NCBI GenBank assembly: GCA_019239775.1
Contig: JAFAZN010000197.1
Span: forward strand, 1 to 51,528
Direction: 5' to 3'
DNA: 51,528 bases
Source of the DNA: Chloroflexota bacterium
GTDB lineage: Bacteria > Chloroflexota > UBA6077 > CF-72
Shown: in pieces, positions 34,007 through 42,131 of the stretch
How the letters are laid out: each line of letters opens with the position of its first letter
Position numbering within the stretch: the first letter of the stretch is position 1
Position numbers and translations under genes: made by a program
Notes under the pieces: model-generated
Seen by the model: the letters and a program-made list of their open reading frames with translations, nothing else
What the model was told of the DNA's origin: nothing
Database searches by the model: none

Positions 34007-35194
34007 CTAGGGGCGAAACTCCAGGATGTGCAGACCGCCGACGGCGTCGGTCATGTACACCAACCCGCGTTTATCGACGAACACGTCGGCGGAGGCAAGC
34101 GGCCGGTCGTTCTGCGCAGGAGGCACGAACGCCGCGATCTCTTCCGGCCGAAATGGATTGGCAATGCTGAACAAGCGCAAGCCTGCATTCTGATAGGTCA
34201 CGAAGATCGTTTCCGAGCTTTGAAACGTGCCTTCGCGGTTCTCGTGCAGGTTGTGCGGACCGAACTTCCCGGGAAGCCGGCAATAGTCGCGGTCCGACGG
34301 CACAGGGAACGTTGCAATCGAGATTGGATTGGTTTTCTCGCGGACGTCGAAAACCCAGGTGTATTTGGTACCGTCGGCGCAATTTTCCAGGACCGCCTCG
34401 TCGGCGTCGATCAACAAATTGCGGTCAGGCAGTGGCAGCGCCGAATGAGTCCCACCGCCGAACGGCGGCGACCAGTTCCGATGCGCCAACAACTGAGGAT
34501 GTGCTGGGTCATGGACGTCCACAATGGTGAGTCCACCGTCACGCCACGAACCGTAGGCAATGCCATCCGCTACCACCGCGTGGTGAAGCGCGACACGTCC
34601 GCTCTTCCAACCAGGCGACTCTCCGCCGGCGCGCCACATGCCTGGTATCCACCATCGCCCAGCCTCAACAGGGTGCGTCGGATCGTTCATGTCGATGATC
34701 AGCAGGATGTGGTCGGTGTAGCCCTCCAGCAGCGCCGAGCCATAGGCGTAGCGACCACCGTCGTACCACAGCCGGTGGATGCCGAGCCCCTCCACCTCCA
34801 GGTACCCGATCTGTCGCGGTTCGGCGGGCTTGGAAATGTCATACACGCGCATACCCGCCATGAAGTCTTCGCCGCGTTTCCCGAAGCTGCTGGTGCTCCA
34901 GCCCTCCATCGACCGCGCGTAGTAGGCCTCCATGCTGCCGTATATCGAGAACAGATTTGCAGAGTCGACGACCAGCAGCAGGTTGTCGTGCACCTGCAGG
35001 TGGATGTTCAAGGTGGCTGGCGCGGTCGGAACAAAGCCTGCCGGCTTGGGCTCACGCGGATTCGAGACGTCGATGACGCTGAACCCACCGTAGCGGGCCT
35101 GCCCGATGTAGGCATGCTCGTGGTAGACCATGATCTGGATGCCATGCGGGCGTCCACCCTGGTCGGAGTAGCCCAGAGGCTCTAGTGTTGTCAC
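34007..35194 (-). CDS. LVIVD-repeat beta-propeller protein
   Basis: The 395-residue protein is made of LVIVD-type repeats: GGFSVIDVSNPREPKPAGF, GMRVYDISKPAEPRQIGYL, LLIIDMNDPTHPVEAGRWW, GLTIVDVHDPAHPQLLAH and AGLRLFSIANPFRPEEIAAF. These form a beta-propeller usually found in surface or secreted proteins, but no signal peptide is seen here. The function is unknown. The frame is open back to 35338 within the divergent enolase gene. I placed the start at GTG 35194 because it is the first start outside that gene; an ATG at 35251 would overlap it by 48 nt. Neither has a ribosome site. Confidence 0.82.
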   Translation of the reverse strand: MTTLEPLGYSDQGGRPHGIQIMVYHEHAYIGQARYGGFSVIDVSNPREPKPAGFVPTAPATLNIHLQVHDNLLLVVDSANLFSIYGSMEAYYARSMEGWSTSSFGKRGEDFMAGMRVYDISKPAEPRQIGYLEVEGLGIHRLWYDGGRYAYGSALLEGYTDHILLIIDMNDPTHPVEAGRWWIPGMWRAGGESPGWKSGRVALHHAVVADGIAYGSWRDGGLTIVDVHDPAHPQLLAHRNWSPPFGGGTHSALPLPDRNLLIDADEAVLENCADGTKYTWVFDVREKTNPISIATFPVPSDRDYCRLPGKFGPHNLHENREGTFQSSETIFVTYQNAGLRLFSIANPFRPEEIAAFVPPAQNDRPLASADVFVDKRGLVYMTDAVGGLHILEFRP

Positions 35195-35209
35195 ATCATA
35201 ATTATGATG
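35194..35209. promoter_or_regulatory. Perfect 16-bp palindrome spanning two divergent start codons
   Basis: CATCATAATTATGATG reads identically on both strands. It covers the LVIVD GTG (35194) and the enolase ATG (35204). It is the only AT-rich sequence between the two genes, so a shared regulator site or two back-to-back leaderless starts are possible. Neither gene has a Shine-Dalgarno sequence here. Confidence 0.6.
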
Positions 35210-36256
35210 AAGATCACGGGTTGCCTCACCGACGTCGTTCGCGTCGGGCATGACGAGTCGATCACCGGCATCCACATTGTTCTCAGGCTGCAGACCGATG
35301 CCGGCGTCGAGGGCATCAGCTACATCAGCCGACTTCACGACGCGGCGCCCGCCGCACTCAAGGTCCTTCAGATCTACGCCGAGCGCATCATCGGCATGGA
35401 CCCACTCGCGCCGGAGGCGATCGAGGATCGTCTGCTCCTCCGCGGACGACCCCTACCCTGGTTTGAAGCACGTGCAGCCAGCGCCATCGACGTTGCCCTG
35501 TGGGACATCCGCGGCAAAGCCGCTGGGCAGCCGGTGTACAAGCTCCTGGGCGGCTTCCGCGATCGCGTCCCGTGCTACGCGAGCTGGAGGGTCGAACCCT
35601 CGGCGGATCTCGACAAGGTTGCGCAGAGCGCGCAACGCCACGTGGCGAACGGCTTTACCGCGATGAAATGCCATCTCGGTCCGCTGAGCTTGCCACGTGT
35701 GGTCGAGCACATGCGGGTCCTTCGCGAAGCGGTCGGTGACAACGTCGACATCATGGTCGACGTCAATCAGCTGTGGAGCGTCAAGCAAGCGATCACCTTC
35801 ACCCGCGCCCTGGCGCCATATCACCCGTATTGGCTGGAAGATGCCACGTCGAATGTCGACTTTGGTGGGCTGCGGCAGGTCAGCGAGGCGCTGGACATCC
35901 CAACATGCGCGGGTGAGACCTACTTCACTATCGCATCGTTCCGACCGCTGATCGAAGGCCGCTGCGTCGACATTGTTATGGTGGACCAGGACCTGGGGTT
36001 GTCCGGCGCATTGAAGGTAGCGCACATGGCCGAGATTTACGGCCTCAAGGTGGTTCCGCACCTGGCGACAGAGATCCTGGCGCACCTCATCGCAGGGATA
36101 TCGAATGGGCTCACCGTCGAGTATTACCCGTGGGCGATGCCGCTCTTTCGCGAGGTGCCGCCGGTGGAAAATGGGATGCTCGTGTTGTCAGATCGGCCAG
36201 GTCTGGGCCTGGAACTGGACCCCGATGCACTCAGCAAGTACCGTTGCGACATATGA
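35204..36256 (+). CDS. Mandelate racemase/muconate-lactonizing enzyme family protein (enolase superfamily)
   Basis: The 350-residue enzyme carries the metal-site acids of the family: D186 (VDVNQ), E212 (WLEDA) and E238 (CAGET), plus the D261/H286 dyad (MVDQDLG, VVPHLAT). All but H286 lie a constant nine residues before their positions in mandelate racemase. In the KxK motif the first lysine is kept (K155) but the second is His157 (AMKCHLG), so a different general base is likely on that face. The family racemises or dehydrates carboxylate sugars and related acids. It starts at ATG 35204 or 35207, inside the palindrome, and is coupled by ATGA to the alpha/beta hydrolase. Confidence 0.9.
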   Translation: MMKITGCLTDVVRVGHDESITGIHIVLRLQTDAGVEGISYISRLHDAAPAALKVLQIYAERIIGMDPLAPEAIEDRLLLRGRPLPWFEARAASAIDVALWDIRGKAAGQPVYKLLGGFRDRVPCYASWRVEPSADLDKVAQSAQRHVANGFTAMKCHLGPLSLPRVVEHMRVLREAVGDNVDIMVDVNQLWSVKQAITFTRALAPYHPYWLEDATSNVDFGGLRQVSEALDIPTCAGETYFTIASFRPLIEGRCVDIVMVDQDLGLSGALKVAHMAEIYGLKVVPHLATEILAHLIAGISNGLTVEYYPWAMPLFREVPPVENGMLVLSDRPGLGLELDPDALSKYRCDI

Positions 36257-37098
36257 GTACTCCGTCCAGCCAGCGCACGACCGTCAACGGCTTTGCCATG
36301 CACTCCTGGGAGTGGCCAGGCAGCGGTCCAACCATTCTGTGCCTGCATCCGTCAGGCAATTACGGTCGTATCTGGGAATGGGTGGCGGAGCGACTGAGCC
36401 CCGACTACCGCGTCATCGCCATCGACCAGCGCGGCCACGGACGGAGCGAGCAGCCCGCGGCTGGCAACGCGACCGTCGACTACGCCGCTGATGTCGAAGC
36501 GTTCTGTCAGGCGGCCGGCCTGGACCGTGTCGTGGTGGCGGGGCATTCGCTGGGTGCGCGAAGTGGGATGGTGTTCGCGGCGGAGCATCCCGAGCGGGTG
36601 CTGGCGCTCGCGTTGGTCGGTGGACCGCACTTCGGTACGATTGTTCCCGGCGAAGACCTCGAGTACTGGCGCGGACAGGCCGACAAGATGCGCCAGCGAC
36701 AGCGTCGCTATGCCTCGGCGGCGGAAGCGCGCGAAGTCATTCAAACGCAGTACCCCTTCTACACCGCCGCCATGGTCGACCACACGCTCGAACACAATAC
36801 CAACCGGCTGGCCGATGGGAGTGTGGAATGGCAATTTGCGCCGGAGTGGGTGGCGGACGGTCTGTTGCATGCAACAGACGACTTGCGTTCGTATGCCGCG
36901 AAGATCAAATGTCCCGTGCTGATCCTGCGCGCAGAGAACAGCTGGGAGCTCACGCCGCAGCGGATGCCGCAAGTGGAGGCGGTTTTCCCCGCCGCGCGGA
37001 TTGTGACGATTGAGGGTGTACGCCAGAACCTGGAGCTGGAAGCGCCTGAGAAGGTGGCAGACAATATTCGCGCGTTCCTGGCCGAGGTGAGCGACTAG
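36253..37098 (+). CDS. Alpha/beta hydrolase with altered catalytic His position
   Basis: The 281-residue protein is a classical alpha/beta hydrolase. It has an oxyanion-hole segment LHPSGNYGRIW, the DQRGHGRSEQP loop and the nucleophile elbow GHSLGA (S99). The region where the catalytic His should sit (usually GxGHN) reads GVRQNL (residues 255-260), so the His is replaced by Gln258; the acid after VLILRAENSWEL is also unclear. It may be a catalytically altered member, or Gln may reflect a sequence change of one base. The ATG overlaps the enolase stop as ATGA. The longer frame from 36130 lies inside the enolase gene and is rejected. Confidence 0.87.
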   Translation: MSTPSSQRTTVNGFAMHSWEWPGSGPTILCLHPSGNYGRIWEWVAERLSPDYRVIAIDQRGHGRSEQPAAGNATVDYAADVEAFCQAAGLDRVVVAGHSLGARSGMVFAAEHPERVLALALVGGPHFGTIVPGEDLEYWRGQADKMRQRQRRYASAAEAREVIQTQYPFYTAAMVDHTLEHNTNRLADGSVEWQFAPEWVADGLLHATDDLRSYAAKIKCPVLILRAENSWELTPQRMPQVEAVFPAARIVTIEGVRQNLELEAPEKVADNIRAFLAEVSD

Positions 37099-37134
37099 CG
37101 TCGCCGACGCGCTGGCCTGATCCAGCGACAACTC

Positions 37135-38112
37135 GTGCGGATTGCGTTTTTCGGAGTCTCTCACTGGCATGCGCCGCTGTACTATCGGCCGGCGGCGGCG
37201 CTGGCGCAGCACCTTATCGAGGGGGTTGCAGATCCTGATCCCGGCGTGGCGGAGCGCGTCGGCAGCGAGCTCGGTGTGACAGCTTACACGCACCCCGAAC
37301 AGCTACTGGAACAACGTCCTGATTTCGCATTTGCCTTCGCCCCGCATGCCGCCATGCCCGCGCTCGGCAACCTGCTTGTCGATGCAGGCGTGCCATTCAT
37401 CATTGAAAAACCGGCAGGCCTCACCGCGGATGACGTCTCACACTTGTCGAATCGAGCGCAGGCCCGTGGCCTGCACGTTGGCACCGGCTTCAACTTCCGC
37501 GTGAGCGATTGGTTCAAGCGCCTTCGCGATCTAACCGCCAACGATCCAGCCACAGTCGCGCGATTCGCCTTCATCAGCGGTCCACCGGCGCGCTATCGCC
37601 AGCTTGGCTGTGCCTGGATGCTCGATCCCGCGCGCTCTGGCGGCGGCTGCACCATCAACCTGGCCCCACACTTGATCGACCTCTTCCGGATCTTCACCGC
37701 ATCCGAGCCAACCGTGCACTCTGCGCTCATGACCAATGCCAGCTGGGGCGAACCCGTGGAAGACTACTCCGCAATTGCGCTGCGCTCCGCCACTGCCGGT
37801 GGCATGGTGGAAACTGGCTACGGCTTCCCAGGCGAGCTGGGACGCTTTGATCAACTCTTCAGCTTGCGCACCGCGCACGCCTACGTCGTAATGCGGAGTG
37901 ACGACGTCATCGAGATCACTGATGCGAACACGTTTCAAGTGGAAGTCCTGCACACACCGACTGGCAACTTTCGCTGGTATCCAGCGTTCGTTGCCGAGTC
38001 GCTCGAGCGATTCGAACGAGGATTGCCGCCCGTGGCGAACCTCGACGACCTGCTCGCGGCGATGCGCGTGATCGACGCGGCATACACCGCTAGCGGGTGG
38101 CGCAAACCGTAG
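37135..38112 (+). CDS. Gfo/Idh/MocA-family oxidoreductase
   Basis: The 325-residue protein has a Rossmann NAD(P)-binding N-terminus (MRIAFFGVSHWH, without the usual GxGxxG) and an EKP motif (IIEKPAG) that carries the family lysine. The C-terminal domain has SGGGCTINLAPHLIDLFRIF. Substrates are usually sugars, inositols or their acids. It starts at GTG 37135, 36 nt after the hydrolase stop, so it may be read from the enolase operon. It is the first of four family members in 8.4 kb. Confidence 0.9.
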   Translation: MRIAFFGVSHWHAPLYYRPAAALAQHLIEGVADPDPGVAERVGSELGVTAYTHPEQLLEQRPDFAFAFAPHAAMPALGNLLVDAGVPFIIEKPAGLTADDVSHLSNRAQARGLHVGTGFNFRVSDWFKRLRDLTANDPATVARFAFISGPPARYRQLGCAWMLDPARSGGGCTINLAPHLIDLFRIFTASEPTVHSALMTNASWGEPVEDYSAIALRSATAGGMVETGYGFPGELGRFDQLFSLRTAHAYVVMRSDDVIEITDANTFQVEVLHTPTGNFRWYPAFVAESLERFERGLPPVANLDDLLAAMRVIDAAYTASGWRKP

Positions 38113-38178
38113 TTGCTCGGGGTTCCCTCCTCGAAAAGGCAGTTGACCTGGTGATGCCAGACGGTATCCTCGGTACGC

Positions 38179-40482
38179 GTGAGTCTCGTAGCGGGCGCCG
38201 TGGCGTCGGGCGCCGATCTTGTTGTCGAACACCACGCGTTCAACTGGCACGCCCATCTGCCGCAGCTGCGCGATCCGGGCCTGGCCAGCCTGCGCAGGGC
38301 GGCTCGAGCAGCCATCCTGATTCCAGCGTTGTTTGCGGCCTGTTCGTGGCTCGTGCCGCAGGCGCAGCTGATCACGTTTGCGACTTTCGGCGCCTTCGCA
38401 CTGATGGTCCTTGGCGACTTCGGTGGCTCATCGCGACACCGCGCAGCGGCCTACGCGGTAAGCACGCTCGCAGGTTGTGTGATCATCGTTGGGGCTTCGC
38501 TTGCTGCCGGAACCCCCTGGACGGCGGCGGTGGCCGTCGGCATCGGCGCGTTCATCATTCAGTTTGTTGCCATCTTCGGCGGGTACACCACTGCCGCGCA
38601 ATTGCCGCTGGTCCTGTGCCTGGTGCTGGCGGTAGCCATTCCGGCGCCTGTTGATCAGATCCCGCTCCGAATTGTCGGTTGGCTGATCGGAGGCGCCGTT
38701 GCGCTGCTCGGCGGCGTGTTTGCGTGGCCGCGACACGAACATACCGCGCTGCATCGCCTCGCGGCTGCGAGCTGCCAGCGCATGGGCGACCTGGTCACGG
38801 CTGTCTATGCCGTGTCGCCTGCCGAACGGGATGTGGAGGATCGTCGCCAACAAGCAACGAAAGCGCTCGACGAGCTGCGGCAGGCATACCGCGTGACACC
38901 GCACCGGCCGGCGAGTCCAACACGTCACGACCGCGCATTCGCGGAGCTCGTCGACGAGCTGGGGCGCGCTATGAAGCTTATGCCGGCGATTCCGCCGGCA
39001 GCCGGCGAATCCAGCGCCCGACTCCGCACCGCCAGCCAAAATCTCACAGAGGCCATCGTGGACGTGCTCCAATCCAGCGGGCGCGTGTTGGAGCGAGAGC
39101 GCCCTGCGCCGAACCTGGCGCAGTTGATACAGGTTCGGGAGGAGCACCGCCAGGCGCTCGACGAATGGGCCGCCGAACAGCTCCGATCCGGCACTCCAGC
39201 GCAGGCGGTTCTGGCGCGCCTGGACGTCGTGCGTCCGCTGAAGACCATCGCGTTCATTGCGCTCGCCATTGGAACCAATGCCACCCTGGCCGCCGGCCTC
39301 GAACTGGATCCGCGCGACGTGCGCGCGCTTCCAGTCGGATTCGAAACGGCAGCTGGAGTGGCAGCCGGAGCGCGGCGCGCCGCCGATACCTTCCACACCC
39401 ATCTGCGGCTGTCCTCCATCTGGTTCCGCAATTGCTTGCGCGCCGCCGTCGGCTTGAGCATCGCCGTCTTGCTGGTGGACCTCGTTGGACTGGACCACGC
39501 CTTCTGGGCGGTGCTGGGCACGTTGTCTGTGCTTCGCTCCAACGCGCTTGCGACCGGACGTACGGCTCTGGCGGCTGTCGTCGGAACCGCACTTGGGATT
39601 CTGCCGGCGGGCCTCCTGCTCATTCCATTAGGAACACAGCCCGCGGTGTTGTGGACGGTGTTTCCGTTCACCGTATTTGTCGCGGCCTACGCTCCGAGCG
39701 TAATTGGTTTCGTTGTCGGCCAGGCCGCATTCACCTTGCTGGTGGTGGTGTTGTTCAACTTGATCCAGCCCGTTGGATGGACGCTTAGTCTGGTCCGCCT
39801 GCAGGACGTGGTGATTGGCGCGGCAGTCAGTCTGGTGATCGGTGCCTTGTTCTGGCCGCGCGGTGCACGCGGGCAGCTTCGCACTGCGCTTGGCTCGCTG
39901 TACCGTCGCAATGCGGCGTATCTGCGGACCGCCTTCGACTTCCTCCTGGATCGATGTTCCGAGGAGGACTGTCTGGCCGCGCGCCACCTGGCCATTGATG
40001 AGTCGGCCCGCGCAGGCGAAGTCTTCGACCAGTTTCTCAACGACCGGTCGGCGAAAGTCTTGCCGCCAGGGACCTGGGGCACACTGCAAGCGGGCGGAAG
40101 TCACCTTCTGCTGGTTGGCGATTCGCTCGAGCGGCTTGCCGCGCACGGCTATCGGGTGCTGGCGTGCGCCGACGCGGCGCACGAGCTTTCACGTGCCGCC
40201 GCGGCTGTCGTGGACGAGCTGGAGTGCATGGGCCAGAGCCTGGAGCGCGGGGTTGCAACGCCACCTTCGCCCGGCGCAGCGGTGCCCGCCGCGTCTTTGG
40301 AGCAAGCCACAACCGAGTGTCTGGGCAACTGGGGCGGTAGCTCCGATGCCACCCTGCAGCGCTCGGCACTGGGCCTGGTCTGGGCGACGGACTGGATTCA
40401 ATCCCTGCGCATGGCGCTGGACCACTTGAGTGCACCATCCACAGCAGCAGTGCGCCTGGCAGGCCTTGCCTGGTGGCACTGA
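38179..40482 (+). CDS. FUSC-family membrane transporter (aromatic acid exporter type)
   Basis: The 767-residue protein has two membrane modules of about five helices each. The first is at residues 35-185 (AARAAILIPALFAACSWLVP to LIGGAVALLGGVFAW); the second is at about 415-560 (FRNCLRAAVGLSIAVLLVDLVG to VVIGAAVSLVIGALFWP). Cytoplasmic regions lie between and after. This duplicated plan is that of FUSC/YccS-type proteins, which include exporters of aromatic carboxylates and fusaric acid. It starts at GTG 38179, 66 nt after the Gfo/Idh/MocA gene, and ends before the large repeat array. No membrane-fusion partner gene is nearby, so the export mode is uncertain. Confidence 0.9.
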   Translation: MSLVAGAVASGADLVVEHHAFNWHAHLPQLRDPGLASLRRAARAAILIPALFAACSWLVPQAQLITFATFGAFALMVLGDFGGSSRHRAAAYAVSTLAGCVIIVGASLAAGTPWTAAVAVGIGAFIIQFVAIFGGYTTAAQLPLVLCLVLAVAIPAPVDQIPLRIVGWLIGGAVALLGGVFAWPRHEHTALHRLAAASCQRMGDLVTAVYAVSPAERDVEDRRQQATKALDELRQAYRVTPHRPASPTRHDRAFAELVDELGRAMKLMPAIPPAAGESSARLRTASQNLTEAIVDVLQSSGRVLERERPAPNLAQLIQVREEHRQALDEWAAEQLRSGTPAQAVLARLDVVRPLKTIAFIALAIGTNATLAAGLELDPRDVRALPVGFETAAGVAAGARRAADTFHTHLRLSSIWFRNCLRAAVGLSIAVLLVDLVGLDHAFWAVLGTLSVLRSNALATGRTALAAVVGTALGILPAGLLLIPLGTQPAVLWTVFPFTVFVAAYAPSVIGFVVGQAAFTLLVVVLFNLIQPVGWTLSLVRLQDVVIGAAVSLVIGALFWPRGARGQLRTALGSLYRRNAAYLRTAFDFLLDRCSEEDCLAARHLAIDESARAGEVFDQFLNDRSAKVLPPGTWGTLQAGGSHLLLVGDSLERLAAHGYRVLACADAAHELSRAAAAVVDELECMGQSLERGVATPPSPGAAVPAASLEQATTECLGNWGGSSDATLQRSALGLVWATDWIQSLRMALDHLSAPSTAAVRLAGLAWWH

Positions 40483-40497
40483 CAACGCCCAACGCCC

Positions 40498-40910
40498 TCA
40501 CGGAGGTGATGAACCTCACCGAGTGATATCCCCCGAGGTGATGAACCACCGGAGTATGTCCCCACGGAGGTGAAGTCCCCACGGAGGTGAAGTCCCCACG
40601 GAGGTGAAGTCCCCACGGAGGTGATGTCCCCACGGAGGTGAAGTCCCCACGGAGGTGTAGTCCCCCCGAGGTGATGATCCGACGGAGTGATGTCCCTCCG
40701 AGGTGATGAACCACCGGGGGTGAAGTCCTCACGGAGGTGATGATCCCCGGAGTGAAGTCCTCGCGGAGTGATGTCCCTCCGAGGTGACGAACCACCGGGG
40801 ATGAAGTCCTCACGGAGTGAAGTCCTCACGGAGTGATGTCCTCTCGGAGTGATGTCCCACGGAGGTGATCAACCTCAGGGAGTGATAACCCCGTGGAGTG
40901 ATGTCCCTGC
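40498..40910. repeat. 25-unit tandem array, 14-19-nt units (acggaggtgaagtcccc family)
   Basis: Unit cores (acggaggtg, acggagtg and variants) begin at 40500, 40518, 40532, 40548, 40564, 40581, 40598, 40615, 40632, 40649, 40665, 40682, 40697, 40713, 40731, 40746, 40763, 40778, 40793, 40812, 40828, 40844, 40859, 40877 and 40893. The block 40564-40615 has near-identical 17-nt units. A larger unit is duplicated 81 nt apart (40682 and 40763). Many cores form a small dyad cac-gga(g)-gtg. It fills most of the 485-nt convergent gap between the FUSC and SelA-like genes. It is not a CRISPR: there are no constant repeats with unique spacers. Confidence 0.9.
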
Positions 40911-40913
40911 GCG

Positions 40914-40940
40914 CCTGGAGGAAGAAAGCTGATCTCCAGG
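40914..40940. terminator. Weak hairpin after the repeat array
   Basis: CCTGGAG (40914-40920) and CTCCAGG (40934-40940) can pair as a 7-bp stem with a 13-nt loop, about 28 nt before the end of the SelA-like gene. There is no T-run on either side. It could help end transcription from both directions, but evidence is limited to the dyad. The rest of 40483-40967 apart from this and the array shows nothing recognisable. Confidence 0.3.
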
Positions 40941-40967
40941 AGTCCAATGCAGGCAGCGGCTCGGGCG

Positions 40968-42080
40968 TTAGGGCCTCAGCAACTGCTGCAGAGCGCGCAG
41001 GACGATGTGCTCCTCGTCGGGCTCCACCGTCTGCGGATTCAGGGCTATCGCGTCATCGCCAATCACGCCTACCGCAATTCGTGGGTTCGCATCCCACAGT
41101 GCCGCCACCAACTCCGCCCGAGACAACGCAGCACCAGGTCCGAGTCGCACAATCGCGCGTGCGTGCGGCTGTCCTGCCTCACTCGGATAGCCGCGTTCCG
41201 CCGTCACTCCAGGCAGACCTTGCAAACCATGAAGCCAACGCTGGACCATTGCCTCGTATCCGGCGAGGAGCGCCTGCTCATCCTGCTCCAGCGACCATTC
41301 AACGGCCGCCAGAATGCCGAATAGCTCTTCTTTGCCGACTTTCATCGGCCGCCCCAGGCTGTGATTCGGCGGACCGTTGGCGATACACGCTTCGACGAGC
41401 GAACGTCGACCCAGCACCAGACCCGTCGACTGCGGTCCGCGCAGGCCTTTGCCGCCCGAGAAGATGGCCGCGTCGGCACCCAGCTCGCGCGTGAAATGCC
41501 AGAGGTTCGCAATCGGCGGAATCTGCGCAGCCGCATCGACGAGCACCGGAACGGCGCGGGCGTGCGCAATTGCGATCACGTCCTCCAGCGGTAAGGCTCC
41601 AGCCGCGAAGTGCAGTCCGGCGAAGTACAGCACGCATGCCGTCGCCGGCGAGAAGGCATCCTCCAGGTCTTTCAATTCCGCGCCGATCTCCACGACGTGC
41701 GCACCGGTCTGGAACGCTGCCTGGTCGTAGCCGTTCCGCTGCGAAGCGTAGATGATGACCTCTGGTCGTGGACTCAGGTGCGGTAGGCGGTGGATCAGCT
41801 GGGGGTCGCAGCCCGCGATACAACCGGCGATCGTAATCGCGATACCCGCGGCAGCGCCGCTCGAAACGTAGCACGCATCATTGTGAGTGAGGCTTGCAAT
41901 CCGGTCTCCGACACGTTGTTGCAGCTCCACCAGGTCCACGAACGCCGAGGCGCCGGCGAGCATTGCATCGAGCACCACCGGTGGCATGCGCGATCCACCC
42001 AGGCGTGTCAATGTCGCCGCGGCGTTGACGACTGGGCGCACGCCAAGATCCAGGTACCCGTACCCGGGGGTTTCCGCCAT
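40968..42080 (-). CDS. SelA-like PLP-dependent enzyme (selenocysteine synthase / DgaE family)
   Basis: The 370-residue protein has a PLP fold of the SelA family: VRPVVNAAATLTRLGGSRMP at the start, a VDAAAQIPP segment (D182) for the cofactor ring, and the PLP lysine K211 in FSGGKGLRGPQSTG. It is shorter than true SelA (about 460 residues) and lacks the extra N-terminal domain. It therefore fits the SelA-like aminotransferase/ammonia-lyase group such as D-glucosaminate-6-phosphate ammonia-lyase. The ATG has no strong ribosome site. It faces the Gfo/Idh/MocA gene at 42132 divergently, 51 nt apart, and both could act on amino or acid sugars; this is inference. Confidence 0.88.
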   Translation of the reverse strand: MAETPGYGYLDLGVRPVVNAAATLTRLGGSRMPPVVLDAMLAGASAFVDLVELQQRVGDRIASLTHNDACYVSSGAAAGIAITIAGCIAGCDPQLIHRLPHLSPRPEVIIYASQRNGYDQAAFQTGAHVVEIGAELKDLEDAFSPATACVLYFAGLHFAAGALPLEDVIAIAHARAVPVLVDAAAQIPPIANLWHFTRELGADAAIFSGGKGLRGPQSTGLVLGRRSLVEACIANGPPNHSLGRPMKVGKEELFGILAAVEWSLEQDEQALLAGYEAMVQRWLHGLQGLPGVTAERGYPSEAGQPHARAIVRLGPGAALSRAELVAALWDANPRIAVGVIGDDAIALNPQTVEPDEEHIVLRALQQLLRP

Positions 42081-42131
42081 CAGGGCTTAGCCTACAACAG
42101 ACCGGCGGCCCGTTCGGGTAACGTGTAGCGC

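Noticed and set aside
34028..35185. 385-codon plus-strand frame across the LVIVD gene
   Set aside because: Antisense shadow; the minus strand has clear LVIVD repeats.
38428..39498. 356-codon minus-strand frame inside the FUSC gene
   Set aside because: Shadow of a clear membrane protein; the product is rich in Arg, Gln and His with no motif.
40037..40829. Minus-strand frames translating the repeat array into a protein of TSPPWGLHLRGDF-like repeats
   Set aside because: The unit length drifts between 14 and 19 nt so the frame is not kept across the array, and no ribosome site or domain is present.
40498..40910. CRISPR array
   Set aside because: Units are 14-19 nt and continuous, without a constant repeat alternating with unique spacers, and no cas genes are in the window.
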